From an uncultured Sutterella sp. (GTDB lineage: Bacteria > Pseudomonadota > Gammaproteobacteria > Burkholderiales > Burkholderiaceae_F), in the NCBI GenBank assembly GCA_905198475.1, contig CAJKCQ010000028.1:1-30052 (forward strand): a stretch of 30,052 nucleotides of DNA. Direction: 5' to 3'. The translations under genes were made by a program, and so were the position numbers. A model generated the notes under the pieces. The model saw only the letters and a program-made list of their open reading frames with translations, was not told where the DNA came from and did no database searches. Shown one piece after another: positions 7,862-15,034 of this stretch (positions are counted from its first letter, which is position 1; every line of letters begins with the position of its first letter).

Positions 7862-8821
7862 ATGTCCATCCGCATGACCCGGCGCGCCGCCGGCCTCGCC
7901 GCCCTTTCCGCGCTCGCCCTCGCGGCGCTTCCCGCCTCGACCGCCTTCGGCGCCGAGACGCTCGTCGTCGATTCGCTTGACGGCGCGAACAAGCCCGTTC
8001 AGGTGACCGTGCCGAAGAACCCCAAGCGCATCGCCGTCGCCGACTACGCCGTCCTCGACACGCTCGACCACTGGGGGCTCACGGACCGCATGGTCGCCCT
8101 CACGCAGAACACCAAGCTCCCGTACCTCGAGAAGTACTTCAAAAAGAGCGCCCGCATCACCAACATCGGCACACTGAAGGAGATCGACCTCGAGGGGCTG
8201 ATGGCCTCCGAACCCGAGGTGATCTTCATCTCCGGGCGCCTTGCGAAGAAGTACGACGAACTCTCGAAGATCGCCCCGGTGATCTTCATGACGACCGACC
8301 ACCACAAGGGCACCTTCCGGAGCTTCTCGGACAACCTCACGAACCTCGCGAAGATCTTCGGGAAGGAGAAGGAGGCCGCCGCCGACATCGCGCACTTCAA
8401 CGGCCGCATCGAGAAGATCCGCACAGCCGCCGCCGGCAAGACCTGCCTCGTCTCGCTCGTGACGAGCGCCCACGTGAACCTCCTCGGCAACGCCGCGCGC
8501 TGCGCCATCATCGGCAATGAATTCGGCTTCAGGAACGTCGCCCAGGACGCCAACGCCAACCACGGCAACGAAGCCTCTTTCGAGCTTCTCCTCAAGCTCA
8601 ACCCCGACTACTTCTTCGTTCTCGACCGCGACAGCGCGATCGGCCGCCCGGGCGCCAAGCTCGCGAAGGACGTGCTCGCGAACGAAATCGTCGACCGCAC
8701 GAAGGCGAAGCAGGAAGACCACATCGTCTATCTCACCCCCGCGGCCTGGTACCTCGCCGAAGGCGGCTACCAGTCGATGAACATCCAGTTCCAGGACGTC
8801 GAGCGCGCGCTCGGCCTCTGA
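7862..8821 (+). CDS. ceuE: periplasmic ferric-siderophore binding protein, CeuE-like
   Basis: This binding protein captures a ferric siderophore in the periplasm and delivers it to the permease. It has 319 residues with a signal peptide (about 1-31, with an Arg pair at 7-8). There is no lipobox Cys, so it is probably soluble and not lipid-anchored. The body matches Campylobacter CeuE: NPKRIAVADYAVLDTLD (53-69), SGR (124-126), NPDYFFVLDRD (247-257) and WYLAEGG (296-302). The residues that hold ferric catecholate in CeuE all have counterparts: Arg 126, Arg 213, His 234, Arg 256 and Tyr 297. The His/Tyr pair completes iron coordination for tetradentate catecholates in CeuE. A good GGAGGT site lies 11 bases before the ATG. 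It is the last gene of the importer. Confidence 0.92.
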   Translation: MSIRMTRRAAGLAALSALALAALPASTAFGAETLVVDSLDGANKPVQVTVPKNPKRIAVADYAVLDTLDHWGLTDRMVALTQNTKLPYLEKYFKKSARITNIGTLKEIDLEGLMASEPEVIFISGRLAKKYDELSKIAPVIFMTTDHHKGTFRSFSDNLTNLAKIFGKEKEAAADIAHFNGRIEKIRTAAAGKTCLVSLVTSAHVNLLGNAARCAIIGNEFGFRNVAQDANANHGNEASFELLLKLNPDYFFVLDRDSAIGRPGAKLAKDVLANEIVDRTKAKQEDHIVYLTPAAWYLAEGGYQSMNIQFQDVERALGL

Positions 8822-8855
8822 GCGCGTTGCCAGGGCGGCCCCGTCCGATGAAGAA

Positions 8856-8879
8856 GGCGCCCGGAGCAATCCGGGCGTC
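8856..8879 (+). terminator. hairpin ending the siderophore importer operon
   Basis: A perfect 8-bp stem, CGCCCGGA (8858-8865) and TCCGGGCG (8870-8877), has a GCAA loop and extends by two more pairs. A pyrimidine-rich but not T-only stretch follows. It lies 36 bp after the ceuE stop. Confidence 0.65.
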
Positions 8880-8900
8880 TCCCCTCCACCGCGCCGCGCG

Positions 8901-8939
8901 AAAAGAAACGCGGGCTCCGTGCGGAGAACGGAACCCGCG
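8901..8939 (-). terminator. intrinsic terminator of the aminotransferase gene
   Basis: On the minus strand an 11-bp stem with one mismatch (arms 8928-8939 and 8909-8920, 7-nt loop) is followed directly by TTTCTTTT (8908-8901). It lies 19 bp past the aminotransferase stop. Confidence 0.85.
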
Positions 8940-8958
8940 CTCAACCCAGTGCAGACGA

Positions 8959-10122
8959 CTACTTCTGCAGGATGGAGATCTTCTTCAGACGCTCGATCGC
9001 GTCCTCGAGCACCCGGTCGTCGCCCTTGGCGAAGTGCAGGCGCATGTAGCGGTGCTCGGGTTCGCGGAAAAAGGACGAGCCCGGAACGGCGCCCAACTTC
9101 ACCTTCTCAGCGAGGTCGAGGCAGAACTGGTAGTCGTCGTCATAGCCGAACTGGCTGATGTCCACGAGCACGAAGTACGTGCCCTGCGGACGGAAGTACT
9201 TGAGTCCGAGGCTGTCGAGCCCCGAGAGGAAGAGGTTGCGGCGGTGCGTGTACTCGGCCTGGAGCTCCTCGTAGTAGTCGTCACCGAACTTGAGGCCCGT
9301 GACGGCCGCCTCCTGGAGCGGCGCCGCGGCGCCCACCGTGAGGAAGTCGTGCACCTTGCGCACGCGGTCGAGGGCTTCGGCGGGCCCAAGGACGTAGCCG
9401 AGGCGCCAGCCGGTGATCGAATAGGTCTTCGAGAGCGAGTTGCAGATGATCGTGCGCTCGCGCATGCCCGGCAGGGCCGCGAAGTAGGTGTGCACCGCGG
9501 GCTTGTAGATGATGTGTTCGTAGACCTCGTCGGTGATCACGAAGGCATCGAACTCCTTGACGATCTTCGCGATTTTCTCGAGCTCGGCCTTCGTGAAGAC
9601 CTTGCCCGAGGGGTTCGAGGGGTTGCAGAGGATGAGGGCCTTCGCACCCGCGCGGAAGGCGCTGCGCAGCTCCTCCTCGTCAAACTCGAAGGTCGGAGCC
9701 TTCAGGGGCACGAAGATCGGTTGGGCACCCGAAAGAATCGCGTCCGCGCCGTAGTTCTCGTAGAAGGGCGAGAAGATCGCGACCTTGTCGCCCGGGTTGA
9801 TCGTCGCGAGGACCGAGGCCATCATCGCCTCGGTGCCGCCGCAGGTGACGGCCACTTCGGAGTTCGGGTCGTACTCGAGGCCGCTGAAGTGCTTCACCTT
9901 CTCGCAGAGCGCTTCACGGAAGTTCTGCGCGCCCCAGGTGGTTGCGTACTGGTGCGGCCCCTGGTAGGCGACTTCGGCGAGGCGCTTGAGCATCGGTTCG
10001 GGTGGGTTGTAGTCGGGAAAGCCCTGCGCGAGGTTCAACGCGCCGTACTTCGCGCACACGCGGCTCATGCGGCGGATGACGGAGTCGGTGAAGGTGCTGC
10101 TGCGGTCTGAGAGGGTGATCAT
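8959..10122 (-). CDS. PLP-dependent class I aminotransferase
   Basis: This is a fold-type I aminotransferase of 387 residues. Visible landmarks are NLAQGFPDYNPPEP (30-43), CGGTEA (94-99), NPSNPSG (167-173), Asp 198 with Tyr 201 in TDEVYEH, the PLP lysine at 232 in SLSKTYSITGWRLGY, and the substrate-carboxylate Arg near 361. The QGFPDY opening and HQYATTWG (57-64) are typical of the kynurenine/methionine aminotransferase subgroup (YbdL or KAT-like), so aromatic amino acids or methionine are likely donors; the true substrate is unproven. GGAAGGAAG precedes the ATG. A hairpin with 7-bp arms (10174-10180 and 10191-10197) lies in its leader. It is transcribed alone and ends at a strong terminator. 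Confidence 0.93.
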   Translation of the reverse strand: MITLSDRSSTFTDSVIRRMSRVCAKYGALNLAQGFPDYNPPEPMLKRLAEVAYQGPHQYATTWGAQNFREALCEKVKHFSGLEYDPNSEVAVTCGGTEAMMASVLATINPGDKVAIFSPFYENYGADAILSGAQPIFVPLKAPTFEFDEEELRSAFRAGAKALILCNPSNPSGKVFTKAELEKIAKIVKEFDAFVITDEVYEHIIYKPAVHTYFAALPGMRERTIICNSLSKTYSITGWRLGYVLGPAEALDRVRKVHDFLTVGAAAPLQEAAVTGLKFGDDYYEELQAEYTHRRNLFLSGLDSLGLKYFRPQGTYFVLVDISQFGYDDDYQFCLDLAEKVKLGAVPGSSFFREPEHRYMRLHFAKGDDRVLEDAIERLKKISILQK

Positions 10123-10360
10123 TTTCTTCCTTCCTGTCCTCTTCCGGGTGAGGAGGATCTTGGGGCGGGACGAACGGGAGGCACTTGGCGCTCCCGTGGC
10201 CCCGGGCCGCGGTCCGGTTGGGTTTGTCGTTCGATCCCTCGATTATTGCGCCGCGGAACGGCCTCCCGATCGGCCGAGAGGGCCGCCCCGCAGGAGGACG
10301 GAGGTAATACTTGCCCGCCGTCAACAGAGCTGCGCCCCTGCCGGCGAAGGCCGGCGTGCA

Positions 10361-11063
10361 TCAGGGCGCGACGCGGCGCGCGTACTCGGGCCGGCAGCGA
10401 TCGCCCGCGACGGGAATCGCGTCGAGAAGCGTCCGGGGAGCGGGCGAGCTCGTCCTTGGTGATCGAGATCGCGGCGGCCGCGACGTTTTCACGCAGCCGC
10501 CCGGGCTTCGTCGTGCCGGGAATCGGCGCGATCCACTGCCCTTGAGCGAGGATCCAGGCGAGCGCGATCTGCGAGGGGCGCGGTGCTCTTCTCCTCGGCG
10601 AGTTCGCGCACCGCGGCGACCAGACGCTCGTTCGCCTCGAGATTGGCCTTCTCGAAGCGCGGCACCGCACGTCGGAAGTCGTTCTCCGCCAATTCGGTCG
10701 AGGCCGTGATCGTCCCCATCAGGAAGCCTTTTCCAAGCGGGCTGAAGGGCACGAAGCCGATTCCCTCGCGCTCGAGGAAGGGCATGATCTGTGCTTCCGG
10801 CGCGCGCCACATCATCGAGCATTCGCTCTGGAGCGCCGCCGGCCGGCAGACCTTGACCGCACGGGCGAGCGTCACGGGACCGGCTTCGCCCCCCAGGCGC
10901 GGATCCTGCCTTCGGCGATGAGGTCCGCCATCACGCCGGCGACCTCTTCGAGAGGCACCGCCGGATCCACGCGGTGGAAGCAGTAGAGGTCGATGCAGTC
11001 CGTGCGCAGGCGCTTCAATGAGCCTTCGAGCGACCGGCGGATCGTCTCGGGCCGCGCGTCCTG
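10361..11063 (-). pseudogene. decayed aldo/keto reductase (AKR) gene
   Basis: AKR similarity is spread over different minus-strand frames. ETIRRSLEGSLKRLRTDCID onward (from about 11063 to 10876) is in one frame. AALQSECSMMW, GIGFVPFSPLGKGFL and the following helix (about 10870-10585) are in a second. SQIALAWILAQGQWIAPIPG onward (about 10580-10445) is in a third. The C-terminal LDAIPVAGDR to RRVAP and stop (about 10430-10361) is in a fourth. At least three frameshifts are therefore needed. The N-terminal part with the catalytic Asp and Tyr is missing, being replaced by the leader of the divergent intact AKR gene. The family is the YakC/PLR-like group, different from the intact neighbour, so this is not a simple duplicate. 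Sequencing error cannot explain the missing N-terminus. Confidence 0.85.
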
Positions 11064-11202
11064 AACCTGTTTCCCTTCGTTTCGGCGGAAGCGCTCCGGG
11101 GCGCGATGCGTGCAAAATGCAGGGAACTCATTGCGGGCGGGAGCCGCGGCACCTCCCCCGAGCGCCCCTCCGCCCGTCCCCATGCTGCAGAAGGAAGAAA
11201 TC

Positions 11203-12054
11203 ATGGCATTCAAGTGCGCAACCGACGTCTTCAAGCTTGAGAACGGCGTCGGCATTCCCTGCATCGGCTTCGGCACCTGGCAGTCGCCCGACGATGTCGC
11301 CGAACGGGCCGTCTGCGAAGCGATCGAAGCGGGCTACCGCCACATCGACACGGCGGCGATCTACCGCAACGAAAAGAGCGTCGGCCGCGGCATCCGCGCC
11401 TCGGGCGTCAAGCGCGGCGACCTCTTCGTGACGAGCAAGGTCTGGAACAGCGCCCGCGGCTACCGCACGACGCTCGAGGCCTTTGAGAAGACGCTCGAAG
11501 ACCTGCAGCTCGACTACCTCGACCTCTACCTCATCCACTGGCCCGCCTCGCCCTCGCGCTTCCCGGACTGGCGCGAGGTGAACCTCGCGACCTGGCAGGC
11601 GCTCACCGAGCTCTACAAGGCCGGGCGCATCCGCGCGATCGGCGTCTCGAACTTCCGCCCGCAGCACTTGGAGCCGCTCCTCGCCGCCGAAGTGAAGCCC
11701 ATGGTGAACCAGATCGAATACCACCCCGGGTACCTGCAGCAGGACGTGGTGGACTACTCGCGCGCCCACGGGCTCGTGGTCGAGGCGTGGAGCCCGCTCG
11801 GGTGCGGGCGCGTCCTCAACGACCCGCGGCTCGAGACCCTCGCCCGCCGCCTCGGCGTCACCACCGCGCAGTTGGCGCTGCGCTTCTGTCTCGAGACCGG
11901 GACGCTTCCGCTCCCGAAGTCCGTGTCGGCGCAGCGCATCCGCGCGAACCTCGACGTCTTCGGCTTTGAAATGCCCGGCGACGTCGTCGCCGCCATCCGG
12001 GCGCTCCCCGAATTCGGCTTCTCCGGCCAGGATCCCGACAAGGTGACCTTCTGA
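11203..12054 (+). CDS. aldo/keto reductase, AKR5-like (2,5-diketo-D-gluconate reductase type)
   Basis: This NAD(P)H-dependent reductase of aldehydes or ketones has 283 residues. The catalytic tetrad is complete: Asp 49 and Tyr 54 (GYRHIDTAAIYRNE, 44-57), Lys 79 (TSKVW) and His 112 (LIHWP). The cofactor region includes GVSNF and PLPKSVSAQRI. I chose the ATG at 11203 because GGAAG lies just before it and the frame upstream is low-complexity sequence. Its stop overlaps the start of the following lipoprotein gene by one base, so the two are co-translated. The substrate is unknown; the family includes DkgA/DkgB and methylglyoxal reductases. Confidence 0.93.
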   Translation: MAFKCATDVFKLENGVGIPCIGFGTWQSPDDVAERAVCEAIEAGYRHIDTAAIYRNEKSVGRGIRASGVKRGDLFVTSKVWNSARGYRTTLEAFEKTLEDLQLDYLDLYLIHWPASPSRFPDWREVNLATWQALTELYKAGRIRAIGVSNFRPQHLEPLLAAEVKPMVNQIEYHPGYLQQDVVDYSRAHGLVVEAWSPLGCGRVLNDPRLETLARRLGVTTAQLALRFCLETGTLPLPKSVSAQRIRANLDVFGFEMPGDVVAAIRALPEFGFSGQDPDKVTF

Positions 12055-12578
12055 TGCAGATTTCCCCGAAGCTCAGCCGCGCGGGCGGCGCCGTCCTCGC
12101 CCTCACGCTCGCCCTCGGTCTCGCGGGCGGACTCGCCGGATGCTCCAAGGAGTCCGAGGTGGCCGACGTCTCGCTCGGCTTCCTCACCTTCAAGAACATC
12201 AAGCTCGACGCCTTCGTGGACCAGGAGGTGCCGGGCGTCACCTGCCACGTCGCGAGCATCGAATCGCCCCTGACGCTCGCCGATCCGTCCGAGAGCTCGA
12301 TCTCCTGCCGCCAGACGGGCGACATCACTCCGGCGATGATCGCCGCGATCGACAAGTCGAAGGACGGCGTCGTGATCTTCACGCGCTCAAAGAGCATCTT
12401 CTTCAAGTACATGAAGATCCGCCGCATCTACGACGCCGCGCACCAGACGCTCATCTACCTCTCCTACTCCACGAAGGAGACGAGCGGGAGCTTCAAGCAC
12501 GCGATCTCCACCGTCCCGCTTTGGGGAACGTCCGCGTTCGTGAAGCCGCTTCCGCCCGCCCCCGCGAAGCAGTTCTGA
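12054..12578 (+). CDS. creA: CreA-family lipoprotein
   Basis: The 174 residues start with a lipoprotein signal peptide ending in the lipobox LAGC, with the lipidated Cys at 30. The body matches E. coli CreA: VTCHVASI with a later SCRQTGDI (two cysteines, positions 63 and 84), VVIFTRSKSIFFKYMKIRR, and YDAAHQTLIYLSYS followed by an AISTVP block. CreA is a conserved envelope protein of unclear biochemical function; its name comes from the creABCD locus, and no creBC is seen here. The start overlaps the aldo/keto reductase stop (TGATG). A large palindrome follows 14 bp after the stop. Confidence 0.9.
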   Translation: MQISPKLSRAGGAVLALTLALGLAGGLAGCSKESEVADVSLGFLTFKNIKLDAFVDQEVPGVTCHVASIESPLTLADPSESSISCRQTGDITPAMIAAIDKSKDGVVIFTRSKSIFFKYMKIRRIYDAAHQTLIYLSYSTKETSGSFKHAISTVPLWGTSAFVKPLPPAPAKQF

Positions 12579-12592
12579 GTCCACGGGACTCA

Positions 12593-12647
12593 CCCGCTGC
12601 GTCCGCGCAGGCGCGAACGAAATTCGTTCGCACCTGCGGGCAGCGGG
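12593..12647. repeat. long near-perfect inverted repeat between creA and feoC
   Basis: Three nested arm pairs form a 55-nt hairpin: CCCGCTGC/GCAGCGGG (12593-12600, 12640-12647), CGCAGG/CCTGCG (12606-12611, 12633-12638) and GCGAACGA/TCGTTCGC (12613-12620, 12624-12631). The 3-nt centre is AAT. No T-run follows on the plus strand. It may end creA transcription, and its right half carries the -35 of a promoter facing the FeoC-like gene, so the inner palindrome could also be an operator. Confidence 0.7.
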
Positions 12648-12655
12648 ACTAGAAT
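12627..12655 (+). promoter_or_regulatory. promoter candidate for the FeoC-like gene
   Basis: TTCGCA (12627-12632) and TAGAAT (12650-12655) are 17 bp apart, a fair sigma-70 match. The -35 lies in the right arm of the palindrome centred at 12622, so a protein bound to that palindrome would block it. Confidence 0.45.
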
Positions 12656-12784
12656 CCCTCCGTCAACAGTTCCGCCGCCCCTGCGGAATTCTCCGCATGC
12701 GGCTCCCCCTCAAAGCGCCCTTCGAAAAGCGCCGGGAAGGTTTGGAGCCCGCGGCCCGGGGCCGGCACCGAAAGGAGTTTCCCC

Positions 12785-13039
12785 ATGTTCTCGATTCTCG
12801 ACGTCCGCTCCCTCATCGCCCAGCGTCCGGGAGTGTCTCTGCGCGACCTCGCCCTCCACTTCAAGGTCTCTCCGGGCATGATGGAGATGATGCTCGACAA
12901 GCTCATCAGCCGCGGCGACGTGGAGTGCTTTGTCGCGGCCTCCTGCTGCGGCGGCGAATGCGGCTGCGACGGCGGTCATCACAAGTCCTACAAGCTCACG
13001 CTCAAGGGCCGTCAGGCCCTGGAGGCCGCGCAGGCCTAG
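12785..13039 (+). CDS. feoC: FeoC-like Fe-S winged-helix regulator
   Basis: This 84-residue protein has a FeoC-type winged helix at about 1-50 (ILDVRSLIAQRPGVSLRDLA, then a recognition helix ending in MLDKLISRGDVE). A cysteine-rich wing follows with Cys 48, 54, 55, 59 and 61 in AASCCGGECGCDGG. FeoC proteins of enterobacteria bind an oxygen-sensitive iron-sulfur cluster through a similar cysteine cluster and help control FeoB. A strong AAAGGAG site precedes the ATG. No feoA or feoB is in the window, so this is an orphan. It could act as a DNA-binding iron or oxygen sensor on its own promoter palindrome or on the iron locus nearby; that is inference. Confidence 0.8.
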   Translation: MFSILDVRSLIAQRPGVSLRDLALHFKVSPGMMEMMLDKLISRGDVECFVAASCCGGECGCDGGHHKSYKLTLKGRQALEAAQA

Positions 13040-13074
13040 TTTTCCCGTAGAAACAATTTGTTGCATCTTCCTGC

Positions 13075-13103
13075 TTGCACAATTCGGGTTTCTACTCTAT
13101 AGT
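13075..13103 (+). promoter_or_regulatory. strong sigma-70-type promoter
   Basis: TTGCAC (13075-13080) and TATAGT (13098-13103) are exactly 17 bp apart in a locally AT-rich stretch. The predicted start is near 13110. It drives the structured region 13110-13291 and possibly the exporter behind it. Confidence 0.7.
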
Positions 13104-13109
13104 TCATCT

Positions 13110-13291
13110 TCGTTGTGGTTCTGGTGGTACTTTCGTTTCCGAAGAGAATCTGCCGAATCGAGCCGCTGAAGGGAGTCCTTGCGGGAGCGTTTGAATGCGT
13201 TCTCGAGCTTCAAGCAAGTTTCTCCTAGGAAAGCCGCCGGCCACAAATGACCGAAGGGTGTGATCGTTCGTAGATCGCGCCCTTTTTGTTT
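13110..13291 (+). ncRNA. candidate small RNA or attenuated leader, family not identified
   Basis: A good promoter and a textbook terminator bracket about 180 nt that pairs end to end. CTTCG-TTGTGG (13108-13118) pairs with CCACAA (13241-13246) and CGAAG (13252-13256). CTGGTGG (13121-13127) pairs with CCGCCGG (13234-13240). Inner pairs include CTTTC/GAAAG (13130-13134 with 13229-13233), GAGAA/TTCTC, TCGAG/CTCGA, and a small hairpin CCGC-TG-AAGG/CCTT-GCGG. The terminator shares one base with the closing helix. A rod of this size recalls 6S RNA, but I cannot find a clear 6S bubble and do not assign it. It could instead be a leader controlling the AraJ-like gene, whose ATG is 26 bp past the T-run. 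Confidence 0.5.
13256..13291 (+). terminator. intrinsic terminator upstream of the araJ-like gene
   Basis: GGGTGTGATC (13256-13265) pairs fully with GATCGCGCCC (13273-13282), counting two G-U pairs, around a 7-nt loop, and is followed by TTTTTGTTT. It ends transcripts from the promoter at 13075 before the exporter gene. Confidence 0.85.
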
Positions 13292-13317
13292 CTCTGCACT
13301 GCGCATTTCATCCGGCC

Positions 13318-14547
13318 ATGATCGCCAAACACGTCCTTGCGCTCTCGCTCGGCACCCTCGCGCTCGGCATCGCCGAATTTTCCATGATGTCGATCCTGCT
13401 GCCGACGGCGGGGGATCTCGGCGTGTCGGTGCCGGAGGCCGGACACTTCATCGCGGCCTACGCCGCGGGCGTTTGCGCGGGCGTGGTGCTGATGACGCTC
13501 TTCGGGCGGAGCGTGCCCTTGAAGCGCCTCCTCCTCATCCTCTGCGCCGTCATCGTGCTCGGGAACGCCGTCACGGTGTTCGCGCCCAACTACGGCTTCA
13601 TGATCGCGTCGCGCTTCATTTCGGGGCTCCCGCACGGCGCCTTCTTCGGCGTGGGGTCGATCGTCTGCGCGGAGCTCTCGCGCCCGGGCGAAACCTCGCG
13701 CGACGTGTGCCTGATGGTCGCGGGCATGACGATCGCGAACCTCGCGGGCGTGCCGCTCGCGAGCTTCCTCGCCTGGGCGGTGAGTTGGCGCGCGGCCTTC
13801 GTGATCGCGGCGGGAGCGGGCTTGGCGACCCTGCTCGCCGTGAAATGCTGGGTGCCGGCCCTGCCCGCGCTTCCCAACAAGGGGTTCGCGGCGCAGTTCC
13901 GCTTCCTCGGCGCCTTCGAGCCCTGGCTCGTGCTTTTCGCGATCGGGCTCGGCAACGGCGGGTTCTTCGCCTACTACTCCTACGTCAACCCCGTGATCGA
14001 GCACGTCGCGGGCATCCCGGCCTCGCTCATGTGGGTCGTGATCACGCTCGCAGGCGCGGGCATGGTGGGCGGCAGCCTCTTCTGCGCGAAGATCGCGCCC
14101 AACTACTCCAACCCGGCGCTCGCCGCCTTCGGACAAGGCGTGCTCTTCATCGCGCTCGTCGCGCTCTTCTTCCTCGCGCACTGGGCGCCCGCGGCGGTGT
14201 TCCTCACCACGCTCGTCGCCGCCTGCGCGTTCTTCGTCTCGGGCCCGCAGCAGGTGATGATGATCGAGAACGCCAAGGAGGGCCGCATCCTCGCGGCCGC
14301 GCTCTGCCAGTGCTCCTTCAACGCCGGAAACGCCTTGGGCGCCTGGCTCGGCGGGCTCCCGATCGCGGCGGGAAAGTCCGCCGAATGGTCCGCGATGCCG
14401 GGCATCTTCCTCGCGCTCGCGGGCTTCGGACTTCTCTTCGCGAAGTGGATGATCCACACGACGCGCACCCGTGAGCGGCTCGAAGGCCGCATTGCCGCCC
14501 TGAAGGACCAGGTCGAGGACCAGAAGGCCGAGCTCGGGCGCCGCTGA
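13318..14547 (+). CDS. araJ: AraJ-like MFS exporter (DHA1 family)
   Basis: This 12-helix major facilitator has 409 residues. It aligns along its whole length with E. coli AraJ: LGTLALGIAEFSMM (11-24), the SRFISGLPHGAFFGVGSIV block (about 98-116), MTIANLAGVPL, a FAYYSYVNP motif, and a SGPQQVMMIENAKEG block near the end. AraJ-type carriers export sugars or small metabolites; the natural substrate is not established. The C-terminal 25-30 residues form a charged coiled-coil-like tail not found in AraJ. No ribosome site is obvious before the ATG. The gene sits directly behind a terminator, so expression may depend on read-through or on a hidden promoter. Confidence 0.9.
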   Translation: MIAKHVLALSLGTLALGIAEFSMMSILLPTAGDLGVSVPEAGHFIAAYAAGVCAGVVLMTLFGRSVPLKRLLLILCAVIVLGNAVTVFAPNYGFMIASRFISGLPHGAFFGVGSIVCAELSRPGETSRDVCLMVAGMTIANLAGVPLASFLAWAVSWRAAFVIAAGAGLATLLAVKCWVPALPALPNKGFAAQFRFLGAFEPWLVLFAIGLGNGGFFAYYSYVNPVIEHVAGIPASLMWVVITLAGAGMVGGSLFCAKIAPNYSNPALAAFGQGVLFIALVALFFLAHWAPAAVFLTTLVAACAFFVSGPQQVMMIENAKEGRILAAALCQCSFNAGNALGAWLGGLPIAAGKSAEWSAMPGIFLALAGFGLLFAKWMIHTTRTRERLEGRIAALKDQVEDQKAELGRR

Positions 14548-14578
14548 GAAGCGGTCCAGAGCTCCCGGGCTGAGCCGT

Positions 14579-14595
14579 CCGTGCGCCGCGCACGG
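14579..14595. terminator. hairpin between convergent genes
   Basis: CCGTGCGC and GCGCACGG form a perfect palindrome with a single central base. It lies between the ends of the araJ-like gene and the TIGR04076-like gene. No T-run is present, so a terminator role is plausible but unproven. Confidence 0.45.
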
Positions 14596-14606
14596 CGCGC
14601 CGGCCT

Positions 14607-15008
14607 TCAATCCGCACCGCTCCCGGCGCACGACCCGCACGACTGGCAGCCGCCGCAGCCCTCCCGCTTCACGGGCGTGTAGTCGATCGTCGAGGGCGCG
14701 TCGGTCGCCTCGAGCTTCATGATCACGGGCCGCAGCCCGTCGTTGCAGGAGACGACGGCCACACCCGGCCGGCGGATCCAATCGCCGTAGTAGAAGAGCC
14801 CTTCGCCCGCGCCGTGGGCGAGCGCGAAGACGTACTGGTAGACCGCCTTCCAGGCCTCGTCGCACAAGCCCGCAGGCTTGGCGTAGTCGGCGAGAAACAC
14901 ATCGCCCTCGCGCATCATCGGACAGGGTCCGAGCCCGGGCGCGCCGTACTCGCGCGCGAGCTCGGCGTCAAAGGTAGTCTTCAGAACCGTTATTCTCACC
15001 TTCTTCAT
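14607..15008 (-). CDS. TIGR04076-like protein with a four-cysteine tail
   Basis: The first 102 residues resemble the uncharacterised TIGR04076 family: KVRITVLKTTFDAELAREYG, GLGPCPMM, GLCDEAWKAVYQYVFALAHG and VVSCNDGLRPVIMKLE. Conserved cysteines are 29, 49 and 88. Family members usually stop near the end of that block. Here about 30 more residues end in four cysteines with equal spacing, CxxCxxCxxC at 118, 121, 124 and 127, which suggests metal or Fe-S binding. The ATG is preceded by GGAGGAG at eight bases. It diverges from a Crp/Fnr-type regulator with only 26 bp between starts, so that regulator probably controls it. Function is unknown. Confidence 0.8.
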   Translation of the reverse strand: MKKVRITVLKTTFDAELAREYGAPGLGPCPMMREGDVFLADYAKPAGLCDEAWKAVYQYVFALAHGAGEGLFYYGDWIRRPGVAVVSCNDGLRPVIMKLEATDAPSTIDYTPVKREGCGGCQSCGSCAGSGAD

Positions 15009-15034
15009 TGTCGAATCTCCTCCGGGAGGGTCAC

